A stretch of DNA of 64,000 bases from Diphasiastrum complanatum (GCA_029204225.1 CM055098.1:24867367-24931366); one strand, 5' to 3'. Positions 44,990 through 56,149 are shown, counted from the stretch's first letter. Numbers and translations: made by a program. Notes: a model not told the origin generated them from the letters alone.

Positions 44990-45680
44990 TAGATACTTTT
45001 AAGTTTGCAAGCTCTACACATTCTCTGAGCAGCATTTTAGCAACGTGTTCCAACGAAACTATTTGAGTCTGCTAGGCCACAGAATTTGACTTCATATGGA
45101 ATCGAAAGAAAACTGTTACTATAAAGGAAGCCATATCTTGTGATTATATTAGCAAACAGAAAATTGGCAACAGTCTTCGCATCATTTTTCTTCGTAGGCT
45201 TTACCATTTTCGTGCAGTAGTCTGTTGCTATCAATATGTATCGGTTTTTTTTGTGGCTTAATCGGTCCCACAAAATTAATACCCCATTTTTCGAATGGTG
45301 CCAATGGTAAGATTGGTACCAACGACCAATTGGTCAATCTTGCTGGTTTACCCATTCTCTGACATGGATCACAGTTTATAATAAACTTATGCACATCTCT
45401 GTACATAGTAGGCCACCAATATTTGCCATTCAAGATTTTCTGAACTGTTTACTTCAATGCATAATGTCCTCCAACTTCTTCTTCATGAAAAGACTTCATC
45501 ACTATTTGAAATTCTGCTGGTTCTAGACACCTTCGGAGTTCATCATCACTTCCCAGCGACCTGGGGTCGGATTGGATCGGATCGAATATTTTCAATCCAA
45601 TAGAAATTTTATTCTTAACAAAAATTGATCCAAAGAAATTCAACACATGGAGAAATGGTAATCCTCCCTTCACATGATCT
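44990..45680 (-). pseudogene. Ty3/gypsy integrase fragment
   Basis: Right to left: CLEPAEFQIVMKSFHEEEVGG with HYAL and then CDPCQRMGKPARL, the H-H-C-C zinc-binding domain of gypsy integrases (45360-45560). Next are WGINFVGPIKP, with the first catalytic Asp changed or lost, and ILIATDYCTKMVKP, then ITRYGF (45037-45273). A frameshift lies at about 45230. A GGATCGGAT-rich interruption at about 45555-45590 resembles the element D LTR. The integrase C-terminus is missing. The leader and primer site at 46.5 kb may belong to the same element, with gag to RT deleted. Confidence 0.88.
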
Positions 45681-45689
45681 CGTGCGTCA

Positions 45690-46520
45690 GCAATTGCGTA
45701 GAGGGTATTTTCATCTCATGATTGCTCACGTCTTTTGAGATATATTACGATCTTGTCAGAAAGATTGATGCATGATTTAAAATCTTCTAGCATAATCTTT
45801 TTCATTATAAATCCATTAATTGATCTACGAATCACCAATACCTTCAACATTTCAATCTCAATCTTCCGCTCATAGTGCTCTCTCTCTCTTGTTTCTATCA
45901 AAGTGGTTGATCATGGTGTAATCAGAGGCAGACATGTAATCAGAAGACATGTAATAATGTTGCTCGATGTCGGTGAAGACTCTGGTATTACCTCTGAAGA
46001 TTCTCCTATTGCTAATTACTTTTCCAACATGGAAGAGATTTCTTCTAAAGAAGCAGAACCAGAACAAGAAGACCTGGTTCTAGAGAATACAATAATCTGC
46101 TGGTTCGCGATCTTCTGGCATTCAGATTACTGACAATGTTGTTAATATTATGCACGAGTTTATACGTGTTCAGCTTGATTATGGCTCTGTACTACGGAAC
46201 CAATTTGATTCAAAAAATTTGCTGTCGAAGTTTTGCGCAATATTATTAAAGAAGATGACTCAGATGTTAATGCATCTTTGGACATGACTTAGCTTGTTAC
46301 ATGGATATGCATAATTCTCAATTGCTCAGACAATATTTTGATAACAAGTCTTGTGACGCCTAGTCCAATGAAATTCTCCTTCAGTTTTTAAAAGATTTCC
46401 CAAGATCAAAATTTCTTGTTCAAGTATGGGAATAAATCTCTTAAGAAAATTCCCTCTGGACATCTTGAATCATATTCCTTGAACCACAGAATAATAATTT
46501 TCACGGCTTAATATTCCTTT
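45690..46520 (-). other. Leader/gag-side remnant of the gypsy element
   Basis: Between the primer site and the integrase the minus strand holds only short frames (45716-45901, 45870-46067), with no RT or protease. A large internal deletion is the simplest reading. The plus-strand frame 45903-46133 is acidic but unrecognised. Confidence 0.4.
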
Positions 46521-46539
46521 CTCCCCAGCAACGGCGCCA
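46521..46539 (-). other. Primer-binding site (Asp-tRNA type), gypsy
   Basis: The minus strand reads TGGCGCCGTTGCTGGGGAG. It matches the complement of the plant Asp-tRNA 3' end with one change and is known as a primer site of some plant gypsy lineages. It differs from the Met-tRNA sites of the copia elements here. Confidence 0.8.
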
Positions 46540-46551
46540 AAATTCGGCATA

Positions 46552-47180
46552 TGTCGTGACACACCAAATTGCGTTTTAAGGTATTTAATGTAGTATATAA
46601 GATGTTGTTCCCCATAAAGAGAGAATTAATGACATTATACTCATGGAGATTGTCATTCTGTGTAAAAGATGGTTAACTAGTTATCAAAGGATATTTAGTT
46701 TAGGTAGCCAGTACAACCTTTTCAATATTAAACAATGATACAAATTATTGTTAATGGTGTTCTCCCATACATTGCCATGCATGACCATAATTGGATTGAT
46801 TGACTAAAAGTCACTATACACACGACCATAGTAACCACAAGTTCCAAGATTATGCTTTCTCCAGTTCTGACTCAGTAGCTAAGCACCCTGCAAAATGACC
46901 CGAGGAATCAAACATCCCCTCTCATCCTACTTCTCATAATATGACCGAAAGCACAATTGTACTATTACGAATCAATTCAGACGTATGCTTCAATATGGTT
47001 TGGATTTGAACTATTTCAATAGGCCATCAATCACTCTTCACCAAACATTCATCATTTACTTGAAAGAGACGAAGCTTACATATCTGTGCAGCCTCTAGAA
47101 AAATAGTGAGCAACAAACACATTTGATCATTTATAGAGCAAATATCCACAATCACTCATACACATAAGTGCCAAAGTATT
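46552..47180 (-). repeat. Probable gypsy LTR
   Basis: On the minus strand the LTR would end in GTCACGACA at 46552, 12 bases before the primer site. The far end near 47.18 kb is inferred from the start of recognisable pol sequence there. No second copy is present to confirm it. Confidence 0.45.
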
Positions 47181-47183
47181 TGC

Positions 47184-48590
47184 TTACAAAACTATCCTTA
47201 CTAAAATAAGGTGTACAGTGGCTCTATACAGTCCCGCGATTGTAGATAACCATTTAACTATCATAGCTGTTGTAACTACTATTCTCGGATTTGGATAATT
47301 TTCTGACCCTGGATTGGATCCCACGAACTTTCCCACTCCGAAATAGCAATCCATCTCGAATGGTAAACTGTCCCACAATCCTCTTATCTTTCTTTGTTAG
47401 TTGAGTATCATGTGTATTCAACTCAGCACTATCCACATTTCTTCCGGTTTGAACAATGTTCCAAATATGACCGAAATGGGAGTCTGATTTATATTTTCCT
47501 CTCATTGAAAGATAGATTTGCGGAAATCTAGGTGAATGACAACTCGTTCAGTTCACTGATCCGACTAAGAGCATCTATAACTTGATTAGAGTTGCCTCTT
47601 ATATAACGGATTCTGTGATTGAATTATTGCATCAAGTCAGCCCATCGAGCTTTCCTCCCCCGAAGATCATGTTGATTGCAAAGATACTTAAGAGGGCTGG
47701 TGATCCGTATACCCTATAAACTTACTACCATACAAGTAGTGTCTCCAGGTTTTAAGTGCATGGATTACTACAAACAATTCCTTTTCCTGCCTAGTAGTAT
47801 AACACAACTGAGGAACAATGACTTTTTGCTTTCAAACACCAGTGGCCTATCCATTTGTAATAGAACCGCTCCAATTGCAATATCACTTGTGTCATTTCTC
47901 ATGACTTAAGATAAGCCTGGATTTGCAATTTGTAACATGGGAGCTGAAAGAACCAATGCTTTAAGTTTCTCAAAAGACTGATTCAATTCCTCGTTCCATG
48001 GACTAGGTTGATTCCTAGACTTTTTCTTTTTATTAACAATCTCTTTTGTCAGATTACTAAGCGGAGCTGCTACCTTAGCATAATCCTCTAAAATCTTCTA
48101 AAGAAAGTGATAAATCCTAAAAATGATCTAACTTACTTCACATTTCCTGGAATTGGCCACTCAATCCCAATCTTGATTTTATTCTCATCAATCTTAATCC
48201 CATTAATTGTGATCTTATGACTGAGATAAAGCAACTCTTGCTTAAAGTATTTACACGTGGACTCGTTAGCGTAGAGTAACTCCTGTCAGAGTTTCATCAA
48301 GATGATTCTCAAGTGCTCTATCTATGTGTTCCTTAAAGGTTTTACAAGAGACGAGAATATCATCTAGGAATACTACCACAAACTTCCCCATATATGGACG
48401 AAATAAATTGTGTGGAACGTTGCTGGAACATTCATTAAACCAAAAGACAACACTAAGGAATCCTTAATGACCAAATCTAGAACAAATCTTGTCTTTTAAA
48501 CATCTTCCGATTTAATTCTTATTTGATGGTATGTTGTCCTGAGATTTATCTTGGTAAAATACTGAGCTCCACCCCATCGATCTACTTGCA
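47184..48590 (-). pseudogene. Ty3/gypsy RT-RNase H fragment
   Basis: Right to left: AQYFTKINLRTTYHQIRI near 48565, LSFGLMNVPATFH near 48440, YLSHKITINGIKIDENKIK near 48190, and RSFLGF near 48140. The RNase H end is at 47560-47720 (GRKARWADLMQQFNHRIRYI). The integrase N-terminus FTIRDGLLFRSGKV is at 47330-47370. The catalytic YXDD is replaced by stops. The fragment is heavily mutated. It lies upstream of the probable LTR in the same orientation. Confidence 0.87.
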
Positions 48591-48594
48591 GGAA

Positions 48595-50740
48595 GAAAAC
48601 GAAGCCTTTTCAGCCGCTTTATTTAAATAAGCCAAGGAAGACGACTCTCTAAGCTTGGACACTGAACTTGAAGCTGCTGAGAAAGGAAAAGCGATCCAGA
48701 AGGATATAATAGAGTGTACCAATCCCTTAGATCAAGGATGAGTTCAAGAGCTGGAAGAATACTTGAAACATTTGACTCAGGCCAAATCAATGATGAGGGA
48801 TCAAGAAGTGCAGACTGTGGAGTTATTATCAGAATTTGATTCTAAGAATGACCATTTTATTGATAATCATTCAATTCACTAGATTGAATACTCAAAGGCA
48901 GAGGAGGTGGAGCCAACTAAGGAAAGGAAGAGAAGAAGGAAAGAGGTAAGGCCGAGACCTAAACCCAATCAAATACTTATGACAGAATTTTTTCATCTCA
49001 AAAGAAAACTTTTTACTTATATGTCTCAGTTCAAAAACATTAAGCAATTGTGGATGATAAAGTATGCTTTTATGCCTGGGCTGAAAGGATATAATAATAA
49101 AGATTGGAATGAAATTTAAAGTGTTGTGGAAGCTTTTTCTTTTGTTTCGTGTTCGTCCTCTCTCTTCTGATTTGCGAACAATTTTCTGTCTTTGAATTTT
49201 CTTTTCATGCGGAAGCTCTTACGGGATCCCAGACACTCGACTAAGCATCACAGAACATATTTTATTCTAGCAATCAAGAGACACAACACAAGGCCAAGAG
49301 ATACACGAAATAGAACGACTATATTGTCAGTGTGGTTTTTTTAGAGCGAGATCGTCAGTGTCTCGCTCGTCGGCGGAATGACTCTCTGCTCTTTCGCTAT
49401 GTTTTGCTCGTTGGCAGACTTTTATGCACAACTATGGTATTTTGCTTTCTTACTCTATTCGGTACGTCTCTCTCTGTTTCTTACAGGTCTGTGTTTTCAC
49501 TATCTCTCTACTTAGTTATGATCCAGAGAGGATTGTTTATACCTCCACTATGTGGAGTTTACAAGATAGCTAAACGTAGAATCACAAGACTCGTTAATGC
49601 TAATCAACTAGTTAGTTACTCTCCGTCGTTGCTATTCGTTTCAGCTAGGCATGAAGCCCGTTGAGCTGGCAACTGGCAGCGTGTAAGACTTCTCTTCATG
49701 TGTTTTCGTTCTTTTTGTTTCTCGTCCATTTTTGTGCTTTGCGGTCCTGGAGGTGTGTTTACGATTCGCGAATCGTTCGTGCTTTGAGTCAAAGACACAT
49801 TGATTGTCGCAAATTGTTCTCGTTCGACTTTCGTGTCTTGTTTGTGCTGCGACAAAGTTGCAGGAGTTCACCATTTCTGACATAAAGAACTGAAGACTTC
49901 ATGCCACTCTGGGCAATCCTAACTTTGGAAAAAAAAGGATGCATGTCTTGGGCAATTTTACAGGGTTTCTTTGTTGTAGAAAAGCCAAGACTGACAGAGA
50001 TTTTGATAGGAAGTTCTTCATTATTTGCTTTGGAGTATCTGCGAACTAAAGAATTAACTTTCATTACGGAATCAGATATCCGATTTAAGAAGCACCATTT
50101 TCTGTTTGCTTGTTCTCAAAATGAAAAGATATTGGATGCTGAAACCATCTATAAGAAATCCAGAATCGACAAACAAATCAATCACTATTATCCTGAATTG
50201 TGGGCTCTGTACATTAAGTGGGAAGATAAATATGTTAAATACTTTGTTGAGATGTCGGAATGTATAACTAAGAGGGATAAACACCCAGCCCATCGTCTAT
50301 GGACAACTTATCGAATCCTTGACTTAGTAGGATTTGTGGGCAAAACTTTGCTAAGTGTTCCACTAATGTATTCTAGGATGGATTAATTGCCCATCACAAA
50401 GGAAATTACCACTTTACATTTACCCAAAAAAAGGGGAGGAAGTCAATCCGAGAATTACTTGGAAAAACTGCAGCAAGGAACATTATTCACACACAAATTG
50501 AAGATTTTAGGGCATCGACAAGCAGAGATGTATGTTGAACTTACAATACAAGATAGGTGTGATTCCTGGGAATGGAGTTTTTTTGTAACATTGAGTTTGA
50601 GTTTTTGTACAGAGAGGATGCACAAGCGGACCTGTAAACACTAGAAGAATTTTGCCTACTCGGAGGAGAAGTACATAAAGATGTTGGCTGGCCAGACCTA
50701 TTCAATAGAGTCGATATAAGAGGGCCCTGATGGATCTGAG
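48595..50740 (+). pseudogene. Broken unassigned coding unit, split by a solo LTR
   Basis: Pieces in plus-strand order: a Glu/Lys-rich stretch with stops (48595-48890), 48907-49119 (KERKRRRKEVRPRPKPNQIL), then after the LTR 49901-50386 (161 residues, including HYYPELWALYIKWEDKYVKY) and a frameshifted continuation to about 50740. The fragments look like parts of one protein, with a basic linker and an aromatic-rich domain. I do not recognise the family. A retroelement or endogenous pararetrovirus Gag-side product is possible, but no RT or protease motif is present to decide. Confidence 0.4.
49122..49882 (-). repeat. Solo LTR of the element C family
   Basis: This 761-bp sequence is the reverse complement of the LTRs at 28888 and 33600: CCATTTCTGACA at its right end and TGTTGTGGAAGC at its left. 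It is flanked by the perfect duplication TAAAG (49117-49121 and 49883-49887). No internal sequence remains, so the LTRs recombined after insertion. It splits the unassigned coding unit. Confidence 0.95.
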
Positions 50741-50937
50741 GGAGAGGACATGTGATGACATGATTTAGTCGCATGACAATTTTTTAAGTTTTTATTTTTT
50801 TTAAACTTTGATTATATAGTGCTTTTTTGAAGTAATGAATAGTTTTAGTATTTTGGAAGTTTAAGTGTAAAATCGATCTGGGTCGGATTTCTGACTGATC
50901 GGATTTTTACTAAGGATCGGATTTCCATGAGGTGTGA

Positions 50938-51423
50938 TTGCATTGTAAAATCAATACTCGATGGGAATCCATCTCTTGTCGATGGTTGGGTGGAATAGCC
51001 TTACATTATCTGCAATTAGTGCAAACACCATTGAAGAGAGTGATGGAGGTGCCTCATGATAGGGAGGTTAAAGGGAGAGGAGTATTGGGTTCATTAATAT
51101 CCAAAATAGGGTTTGAAGGGGAAACAAGAAGCTATGTAGGCAGGTTTGGGATGGAAAAGGAATCGAAAGGCAACCATGTTGCAGTTTTAGGTAGATATAC
51201 AATGAAAAAGTCCATAGGTAATGTTGGCAACAACCGCTACTCAAGCAGCGATGTTGCTTTAGTTGCCTGGGCAGGTAAGGGTGCGTGGCAAAGGGTGGTG
51301 AAGGCCCATTTGGAGCATAGATATGACTGCATTATATATATGACAGGAATAGAGCAGGATGATAATCTTTCGGCCTCAAACACCCTGTTAACATCGCTCT
51401 TGCTTTGCCTCAACCAATGCAAG

Positions 51424-51493
<70 letters not shown>

Positions 51494-51540
51494 AATTATG
51501 TGAAGAAGTGGTCAATTGGTTGGGTCATTACTACTCATAA
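50938..51540 (+). CDS. 200-residue frame containing an Arg-Glu repeat
   Basis: The frame is open across a GA microsatellite that encodes about ten Arg-Glu pairs. The part before it (KESKGNHVAVLGRYTMKKSI, DVALVAWAGKGAWQRVVKAH) is not obviously low-complexity but matches nothing I know. It may be a relic in which the microsatellite expanded by chance, or an exon. The start codon is uncertain. Confidence 0.3.
51428..51491 (+). repeat. (GA)n microsatellite
   Basis: About 64 bp of uninterrupted GA, inside an open reading frame. Confidence 0.98.
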
Positions 51541-51541
51541 T

Positions 51542-52915
51542 CCAATTCCTTGGGGAGCTCATGGCCTTTGGCTACTAGGAGGTCCTAAATTATTTGTAGT
51601 AATGGCCCTCCATGACCTAATATTTAATTTATGGGTTTTGCAAATTCAAGCCTCTTAAGAAATACAAAATATCAACTATATTGACTATTAGGGATTCCTT
51701 TCCGAACTAAAGAAACAAAGCTTTGTCATTACGTAATGGATAGTTGTTGCATATTATGCCCATTTTCAAATAAATTTAAAAGCAAAAAATGCATGTCTTT
51801 TTTTCAAAGGCAGATTCTGCCTTTATTTTTGCCTGTCTGTGCCCGTCCATACGGATTCTGTACAATTGCTATGTGGCACATTTGTGTTGGTCAGTAAAAG
51901 TCAAACCTGCCTATTATGCTTCGTAATGTGCTTTGGAAAGAATTTCAGGTATCCATTATAGAATGGAAGGAGTCGGGCAAAGGCCATTCTGCTCGATTCA
52001 GCTTTCCAAAAAAATTTAGCCTTGCCCAAATTTTTTTGAAAATCCTTACCGGGCAAAAGCCATTCTGCCCGGCTCCTTCCATAATACGCAAAGCGTGCAA
52101 GCTGACAACAACTACAAGTGCGAAAAAAATGCAGCTCGGGTTCAGGTAGTTGCTGAGAGCAAACACAGAATGCACACTCGTGAAGGAAACTGAAATAACT
52201 TGCAACTCGCAAGCAGAGCAAAGCAAAAACGATTCCCATTTACCAGGAGAATAAAAAACACTTTTCAAAATTCAAGTCGGATGTTTAACCGTCGCTGTGA
52301 ATTTCACGAAAAATAATGCATGAGAGCTGAATTGGAGCTTCTATGATGGTTTGGGGTTTCTTTAAATTTTGGGAACATGATAAAAGAGAACTGTGAAGAT
52401 GATACACAATAAAGTTATGACCTCCTGCAATGAACTCGTGAAGAATCAAAGAGGATTTAGCAACAATCAAAAGAATACAGATCACCAGCGCATACTGTGT
52501 AGTGACTATCTCGGCTATCCTAAGACGAGAGGTGCTTAAGACATTGAGGTTTCCAATTGGAATTTTGAAAATAGTGAGATGTGGAAAGGCAGCTTCTTTA
52601 TCTAAGTAACTCCATTAATTGCCTTTTAGGACATACGGATAGAGAATCTTGTAGATAATGATTTTTGCAAGTTAAATAAACAAAGAAACACAGATGCATC
52701 TACTTACCAAAGTGGCTGGCAGCTACCTTGCTTAATCTACAATATAATTCGTTCCATCACTATTAGAGAATGACAGATTGCACCAACCAATCGGCTATTA
52801 TTAATAAGCATTACTAGCAAGTACACATCTTCAACAAACACTAGTTCCGCATCTAGAAAAGATAAATAGGAAAAATTCATCACACTTCTCATTGTGACGA
52901 AGTAACGAACATATG
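51542..52915. other. Unassigned stretch, 3' side of the 7TM gene
   Basis: No gene recognised. The phrase GGGCAAA(A/G)GCCATTCTGC occurs twice (51974, 52051), a local duplication. The DNA next to 52919 should include the 3' untranslated region of the 7TM gene. Confidence 0.4.
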
Positions 52916-52918
52916 AAG

Positions 52919-54184
52919 CTAGATACACTGATGATCTAAAAGTAAAGGCTTTCCAGCCAATATAGGAGAAAGGGAAGGTGAATGATAACGGCCATCTGCA
53001 TGTGCGAATAGACTAAGACTGCTTGTAGATGCTTCGTCGAGATCCCTTTCCTTCATAGAAAGAGAGAGGCCAAAATGTTTTCCAGGAATTTTAGTCTCCT
53101 TGTGGGAGTTGGCTACTTCATCATGGTAATGTGGCCCCGAAAGACTTCTCGCATTCTGAACCTGATCTGTAGCATACTCAGAAAGAGGAATGCCAATATT
53201 TTCTGTTGGAAGAGCGCCCCAAGACTGTTGTCTGCTAACCATGGTGTCAGAAACCCAAGGGACAGCCAGGGCATCAGTTATAGGCCTGATAACAAGAATC
53301 CATGCTCCAACCGTCGTACATACTAGCACTGTGACAAAGCCCAAGAAAGCCATTGCTTCAAATACCGCCTCCCCTGGAGTGGACAAAACCGACAAGGCAA
53401 GAAATATTACATGCACAGGAAGAAGCAATACCACCACCAGGACGAGGCTGTACACTCGAGCCTGCAGCTTTCGGTTGATTACCACCAGCATCATCTTCCA
53501 GCCAAGATACAAAAAGTAGATGAGGAAACTTACGGCAAAGAGTGCCAAAACTAGAGAACTAAAGAGAGGGTATGCGCATGCTGCTACTCGCCGATTGTTG
53601 GCCTCCAGCTCCAGGAAAGTTCTAGTAAAATAGGGAGGAATCTTTTCATATCCTTCCCTATCCTCCTTGTAACCCTTGTGAAATTTCAAGGCTGGGCTAA
53701 TGACCACAAAGAGAAGCTGCAGAACGAATACCGGTAAACAAAAACCCAAAACAAAAGCAATCACCTTGCTATTCCATCTCCTTCTCGGAGTGAATGGTGC
53801 TTCACGAAGGGAGCCACGGACCAGGAAAAGGGCAGTTAAGAAGAAACAAGGTTCTGCAAAACCGAGCGAGAACAATGCATATAGACGGCAAAGGTTGGCT
53901 TGCCATTGAAACCTCAAAGAATGAAAAAGCCAGCCTTTTCTTCTTAGCAGTGGAAGGCGTATAAGTTCTGTTAGGCCCCACAAAACAGCAAATGTAACAA
54001 GGATGATCCGAACCCGCCATGGTGAATTGAAGTCACGTAGAGCATAAAAGCGGCCCCTCCTATTGATTTTGCTTCGAAACGTGAGCACATACACGACACA
54101 GAAAACTCCCACACAGCAAATAAGGACAATCAGTGCAAGTGTAACAATTCCAAATGCATCCACGGTCGCGCTCGTAAGGGGCAT
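52919..54184 (-). CDS. Plant seven-transmembrane protein (candidate GPCR-like, CAND1-type)
   Basis: 421 codons, no intron and no disruption. I choose the internal ATG at 54182-54184 (MPLTSATVDAFGIVTLAL), because from memory the plant family starts this way. The 30 codons upstream (from 54274) are Glu/Arg/Gly-rich and look like untranslated leader. Seven hydrophobic segments lie at about residues 10-35, 58-78, 94-122, 138-163, 198-230, 240-265 and 270-298, with Trp/Pro and Arg-rich loops, e.g. NSPWRVRIILVTFAVLWGL. They are followed by a Ser-rich tail of about 120 residues. It resembles the plant plasma-membrane 7TM family proposed as candidate G-protein-coupled receptors. Ligand and coupling are unknown. 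It is the only intact host gene in the window. Confidence 0.8.
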   Translation of the reverse strand: MPLTSATVDAFGIVTLALIVLICCVGVFCVVYVLTFRSKINRRGRFYALRDFNSPWRVRIILVTFAVLWGLTELIRLPLLRRKGWLFHSLRFQWQANLCRLYALFSLGFAEPCFFLTALFLVRGSLREAPFTPRRRWNSKVIAFVLGFCLPVFVLQLLFVVISPALKFHKGYKEDREGYEKIPPYFTRTFLELEANNRRVAACAYPLFSSLVLALFAVSFLIYFLYLGWKMMLVVINRKLQARVYSLVLVVVLLLPVHVIFLALSVLSTPGEAVFEAMAFLGFVTVLVCTTVGAWILVIRPITDALAVPWVSDTMVSRQQSWGALPTENIGIPLSEYATDQVQNARSLSGPHYHDEVANSHKETKIPGKHFGLSLSMKERDLDEASTSSLSLFAHADGRYHSPSLSPILAGKPLLLDHQCI

Positions 54185-54450
54185 CACCCACTTTAATACT
54201 ATCCCACCACATGCTCTTGGCGAGCATCGGCCTACCCGTTCCTCCTCCTCTCTGTTATAGCCAGCCCTTAGCACTGAGTTAAGTTCTGAAATACAATGTC
54301 CTGACTGGACTGACCGATCCTCGCGTTCTCTTAACTTTCATGGTGGAAAACGTCCTAATAAGTCGGCTAGCTGTAGCTTGTCCAAACCTTTGAGCTCTTG
54401 TTTACAGAAAACATTTGGAGTTGAGCTTTTTGCGCCACTTCACGAGGAAC
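54185..54450 (-). promoter_or_regulatory. Leader and proximal promoter region of the 7TM gene
   Basis: Upstream of the chosen ATG the minus strand is purine-rich (GAGAGGAGGAGGAACGGG near 54235-54252), like a plant 5' leader. I see no clear TATA box, so this is a position-based label only. Confidence 0.35.
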
Positions 54451-54514
54451 GATCGGTATCAAAATCACAAGCACAAAAGACTGATCGGTATCAAAATCAC
54501 AAGCACAAAAGACT
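54451..54514 (+). repeat. Perfect 32-bp tandem duplication
   Basis: The unit starting GATCGGTATCAAAATCACAA is repeated exactly, at 54451-54482 and 54483-54514. It lies about 270 bp upstream of the 7TM start codon. It is either recent or kept. Confidence 0.95.
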
Positions 54515-54599
54515 AATCTTTTCCACTTCTAACACTCTCCCTATTTACGTATTTGTATTTTTCCGCGTACCATAGATTACCAGTGATGCCTCATGATCT

Positions 54600-55875
54600 T
54601 TAACCTGTTCTGATCATTTAACCTATTTCTGTAACTCTTACCTCTTTGCATGGCGGACTACTGACAACAGTCGCACAGACATAGACGCTACTAGGCAGGT
54701 CCACTGTTCGTAAAGTTTCTCTGTTCAAGACTTCTATCAATCCTTGAAGTAGCGCAATGAAAAGTACCTACTTTTTTCAGTATCCCAGGTTCCAACCGCG
54801 AAATCAAACACAGAAGAATTCCGTTAGCAAATGCACTTTGATTGTTTCTGGTTGTATCTGAGACTCACTCGGAATCAGGCTGATTGCAGTTACTCCAGAT
54901 AGAACTCTAGAGATATACTCAGAGGCATCCAGGGACTTGGCTCATACGCAATTGAGACAAGTACAATGGCTCAAAGACCTGGCAAATCACCACAAGAATC
55001 ATGGTACCTACAACATTACCAGCAACAACAGGATTAACAAATCATTTACTTTGACCGACAATATTGCCACAGAATTTTTCATCACATGAGAAAAATTGCA
55101 GAGTGTTAGATAAACCGTCGATGATTACCAAAACTACCTAAGTGACTGATCAGCCATATCTTTTCCAGAATCAAAACGATACCTGCATTCCTATGACAGG
55201 TCTGAGCAGCAACAGACCGATGATTCTAGCTGATCCAAGAAGACAAATCCACGAGAAATGGAGCAGGCATCAGCAGCAGCATCATGAAGCCACACGCTTT
55301 ACAGAGACGGTTCAGAATCCAGAGTCCAGAGTTAGTGAGTCAATACGACCACTCCAGCGCCTGCAAAACTTCTATTCCACTGGAATCCGCCATTTCCAGC
55401 CAGATAGATGCTTGCAGCAGAAAATAAAAGAAAAATGCAGAATAGTAGGAACCAGTTTCAACCAGATAGATAGACAGATGGGTTGGCCAGAGATGAGAAG
55501 AAATAGAGAAGAAAAAGGAAGAATATATTCCAACAAGGCTGTGGGTGGACTACAGCCTGGCAACAGCTATTTTTAACCTGGGCTGAATTCTCCATTACTT
55601 GCGTGAATCCTCTCATCGCTCTCGGCTTTACTTCCATAGATCCAGAGATGCTGCGTGCCCATCCGTTGTCCTATGGGTGATTTTTCTGTACGATATACAG
55701 TGAGGATGAGGTCGAAAGCTTTAAAGCAGTCCTTTTGAAAGAGAGGAAACACAACGATTTTCCCTAACACAAGCCTCAAGGGCCAATGGAGTCCTTGTGT
55801 GGCTGGGTGGGGCCAGGCCATTGGCAACAACATGCCCTTCTTGAGGTTAAATGGGCCCAAGAGCGTGGTGCCAAT
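54600..55875. other. Unassigned stretch with one open frame
   Basis: The plus frame 55142-55576 (144 residues, Gln/Arg-rich) has no recognisable motif, and its reality is doubtful. ORFs on the minus strand at 55573-55991 are likewise unsupported. Confidence 0.3.
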
Positions 55876-55955
55876 GCTGGTTTGGAAACAACATTCCCAT
55901 CTGTCTCACAAGCTTGAATCAAGAGGGTAGATGGGCATGTTGTTTTCAACCCAGC
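55876..55955. other. 80-nt hairpin
   Basis: The arms 55876-55902 and 55929-55955 pair at 24 of 27 positions, with a 26-nt loop. A further partial copy of one arm (ACAACATGCCC) is at 55826-55836. Size and shape resemble either a foldback element end or a small-RNA precursor. There is no evidence for expression. Confidence 0.6.
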
Positions 55956-56083
55956 CCCCACCTTGGGGAGGGCATCTCGAGGCCCATTCAACCTATCTTG
56001 TGGCCAAAAAAATGTCTTTCAACAATATCTACACAGTTAGAGTGAGTGTTACACATATGTCATGCCTAATCCCCCTATGTCAC

Positions 56084-56084
<1 letters not shown>

Positions 56085-56146
<62 letters not shown>
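56085..56146 (+). repeat. (CT)n microsatellite
   Basis: About 62 bp of uninterrupted CT, followed by a G-rich stretch with GGAGGCGCA repeats (56164-56220) directly before a truncated copia. Confidence 0.98.

Positions 56147-56149
<3 letters not shown>

Noticed and set aside
48595-50740. Endogenous pararetrovirus as a firm call
   Set aside because: No movement-protein, protease or RT motif was recognised; kept only as one possible reading.
55142-55576. 144-residue frame upstream of the 7TM gene as a gene
   Set aside because: No motif, no neighbour support, and length compatible with chance.
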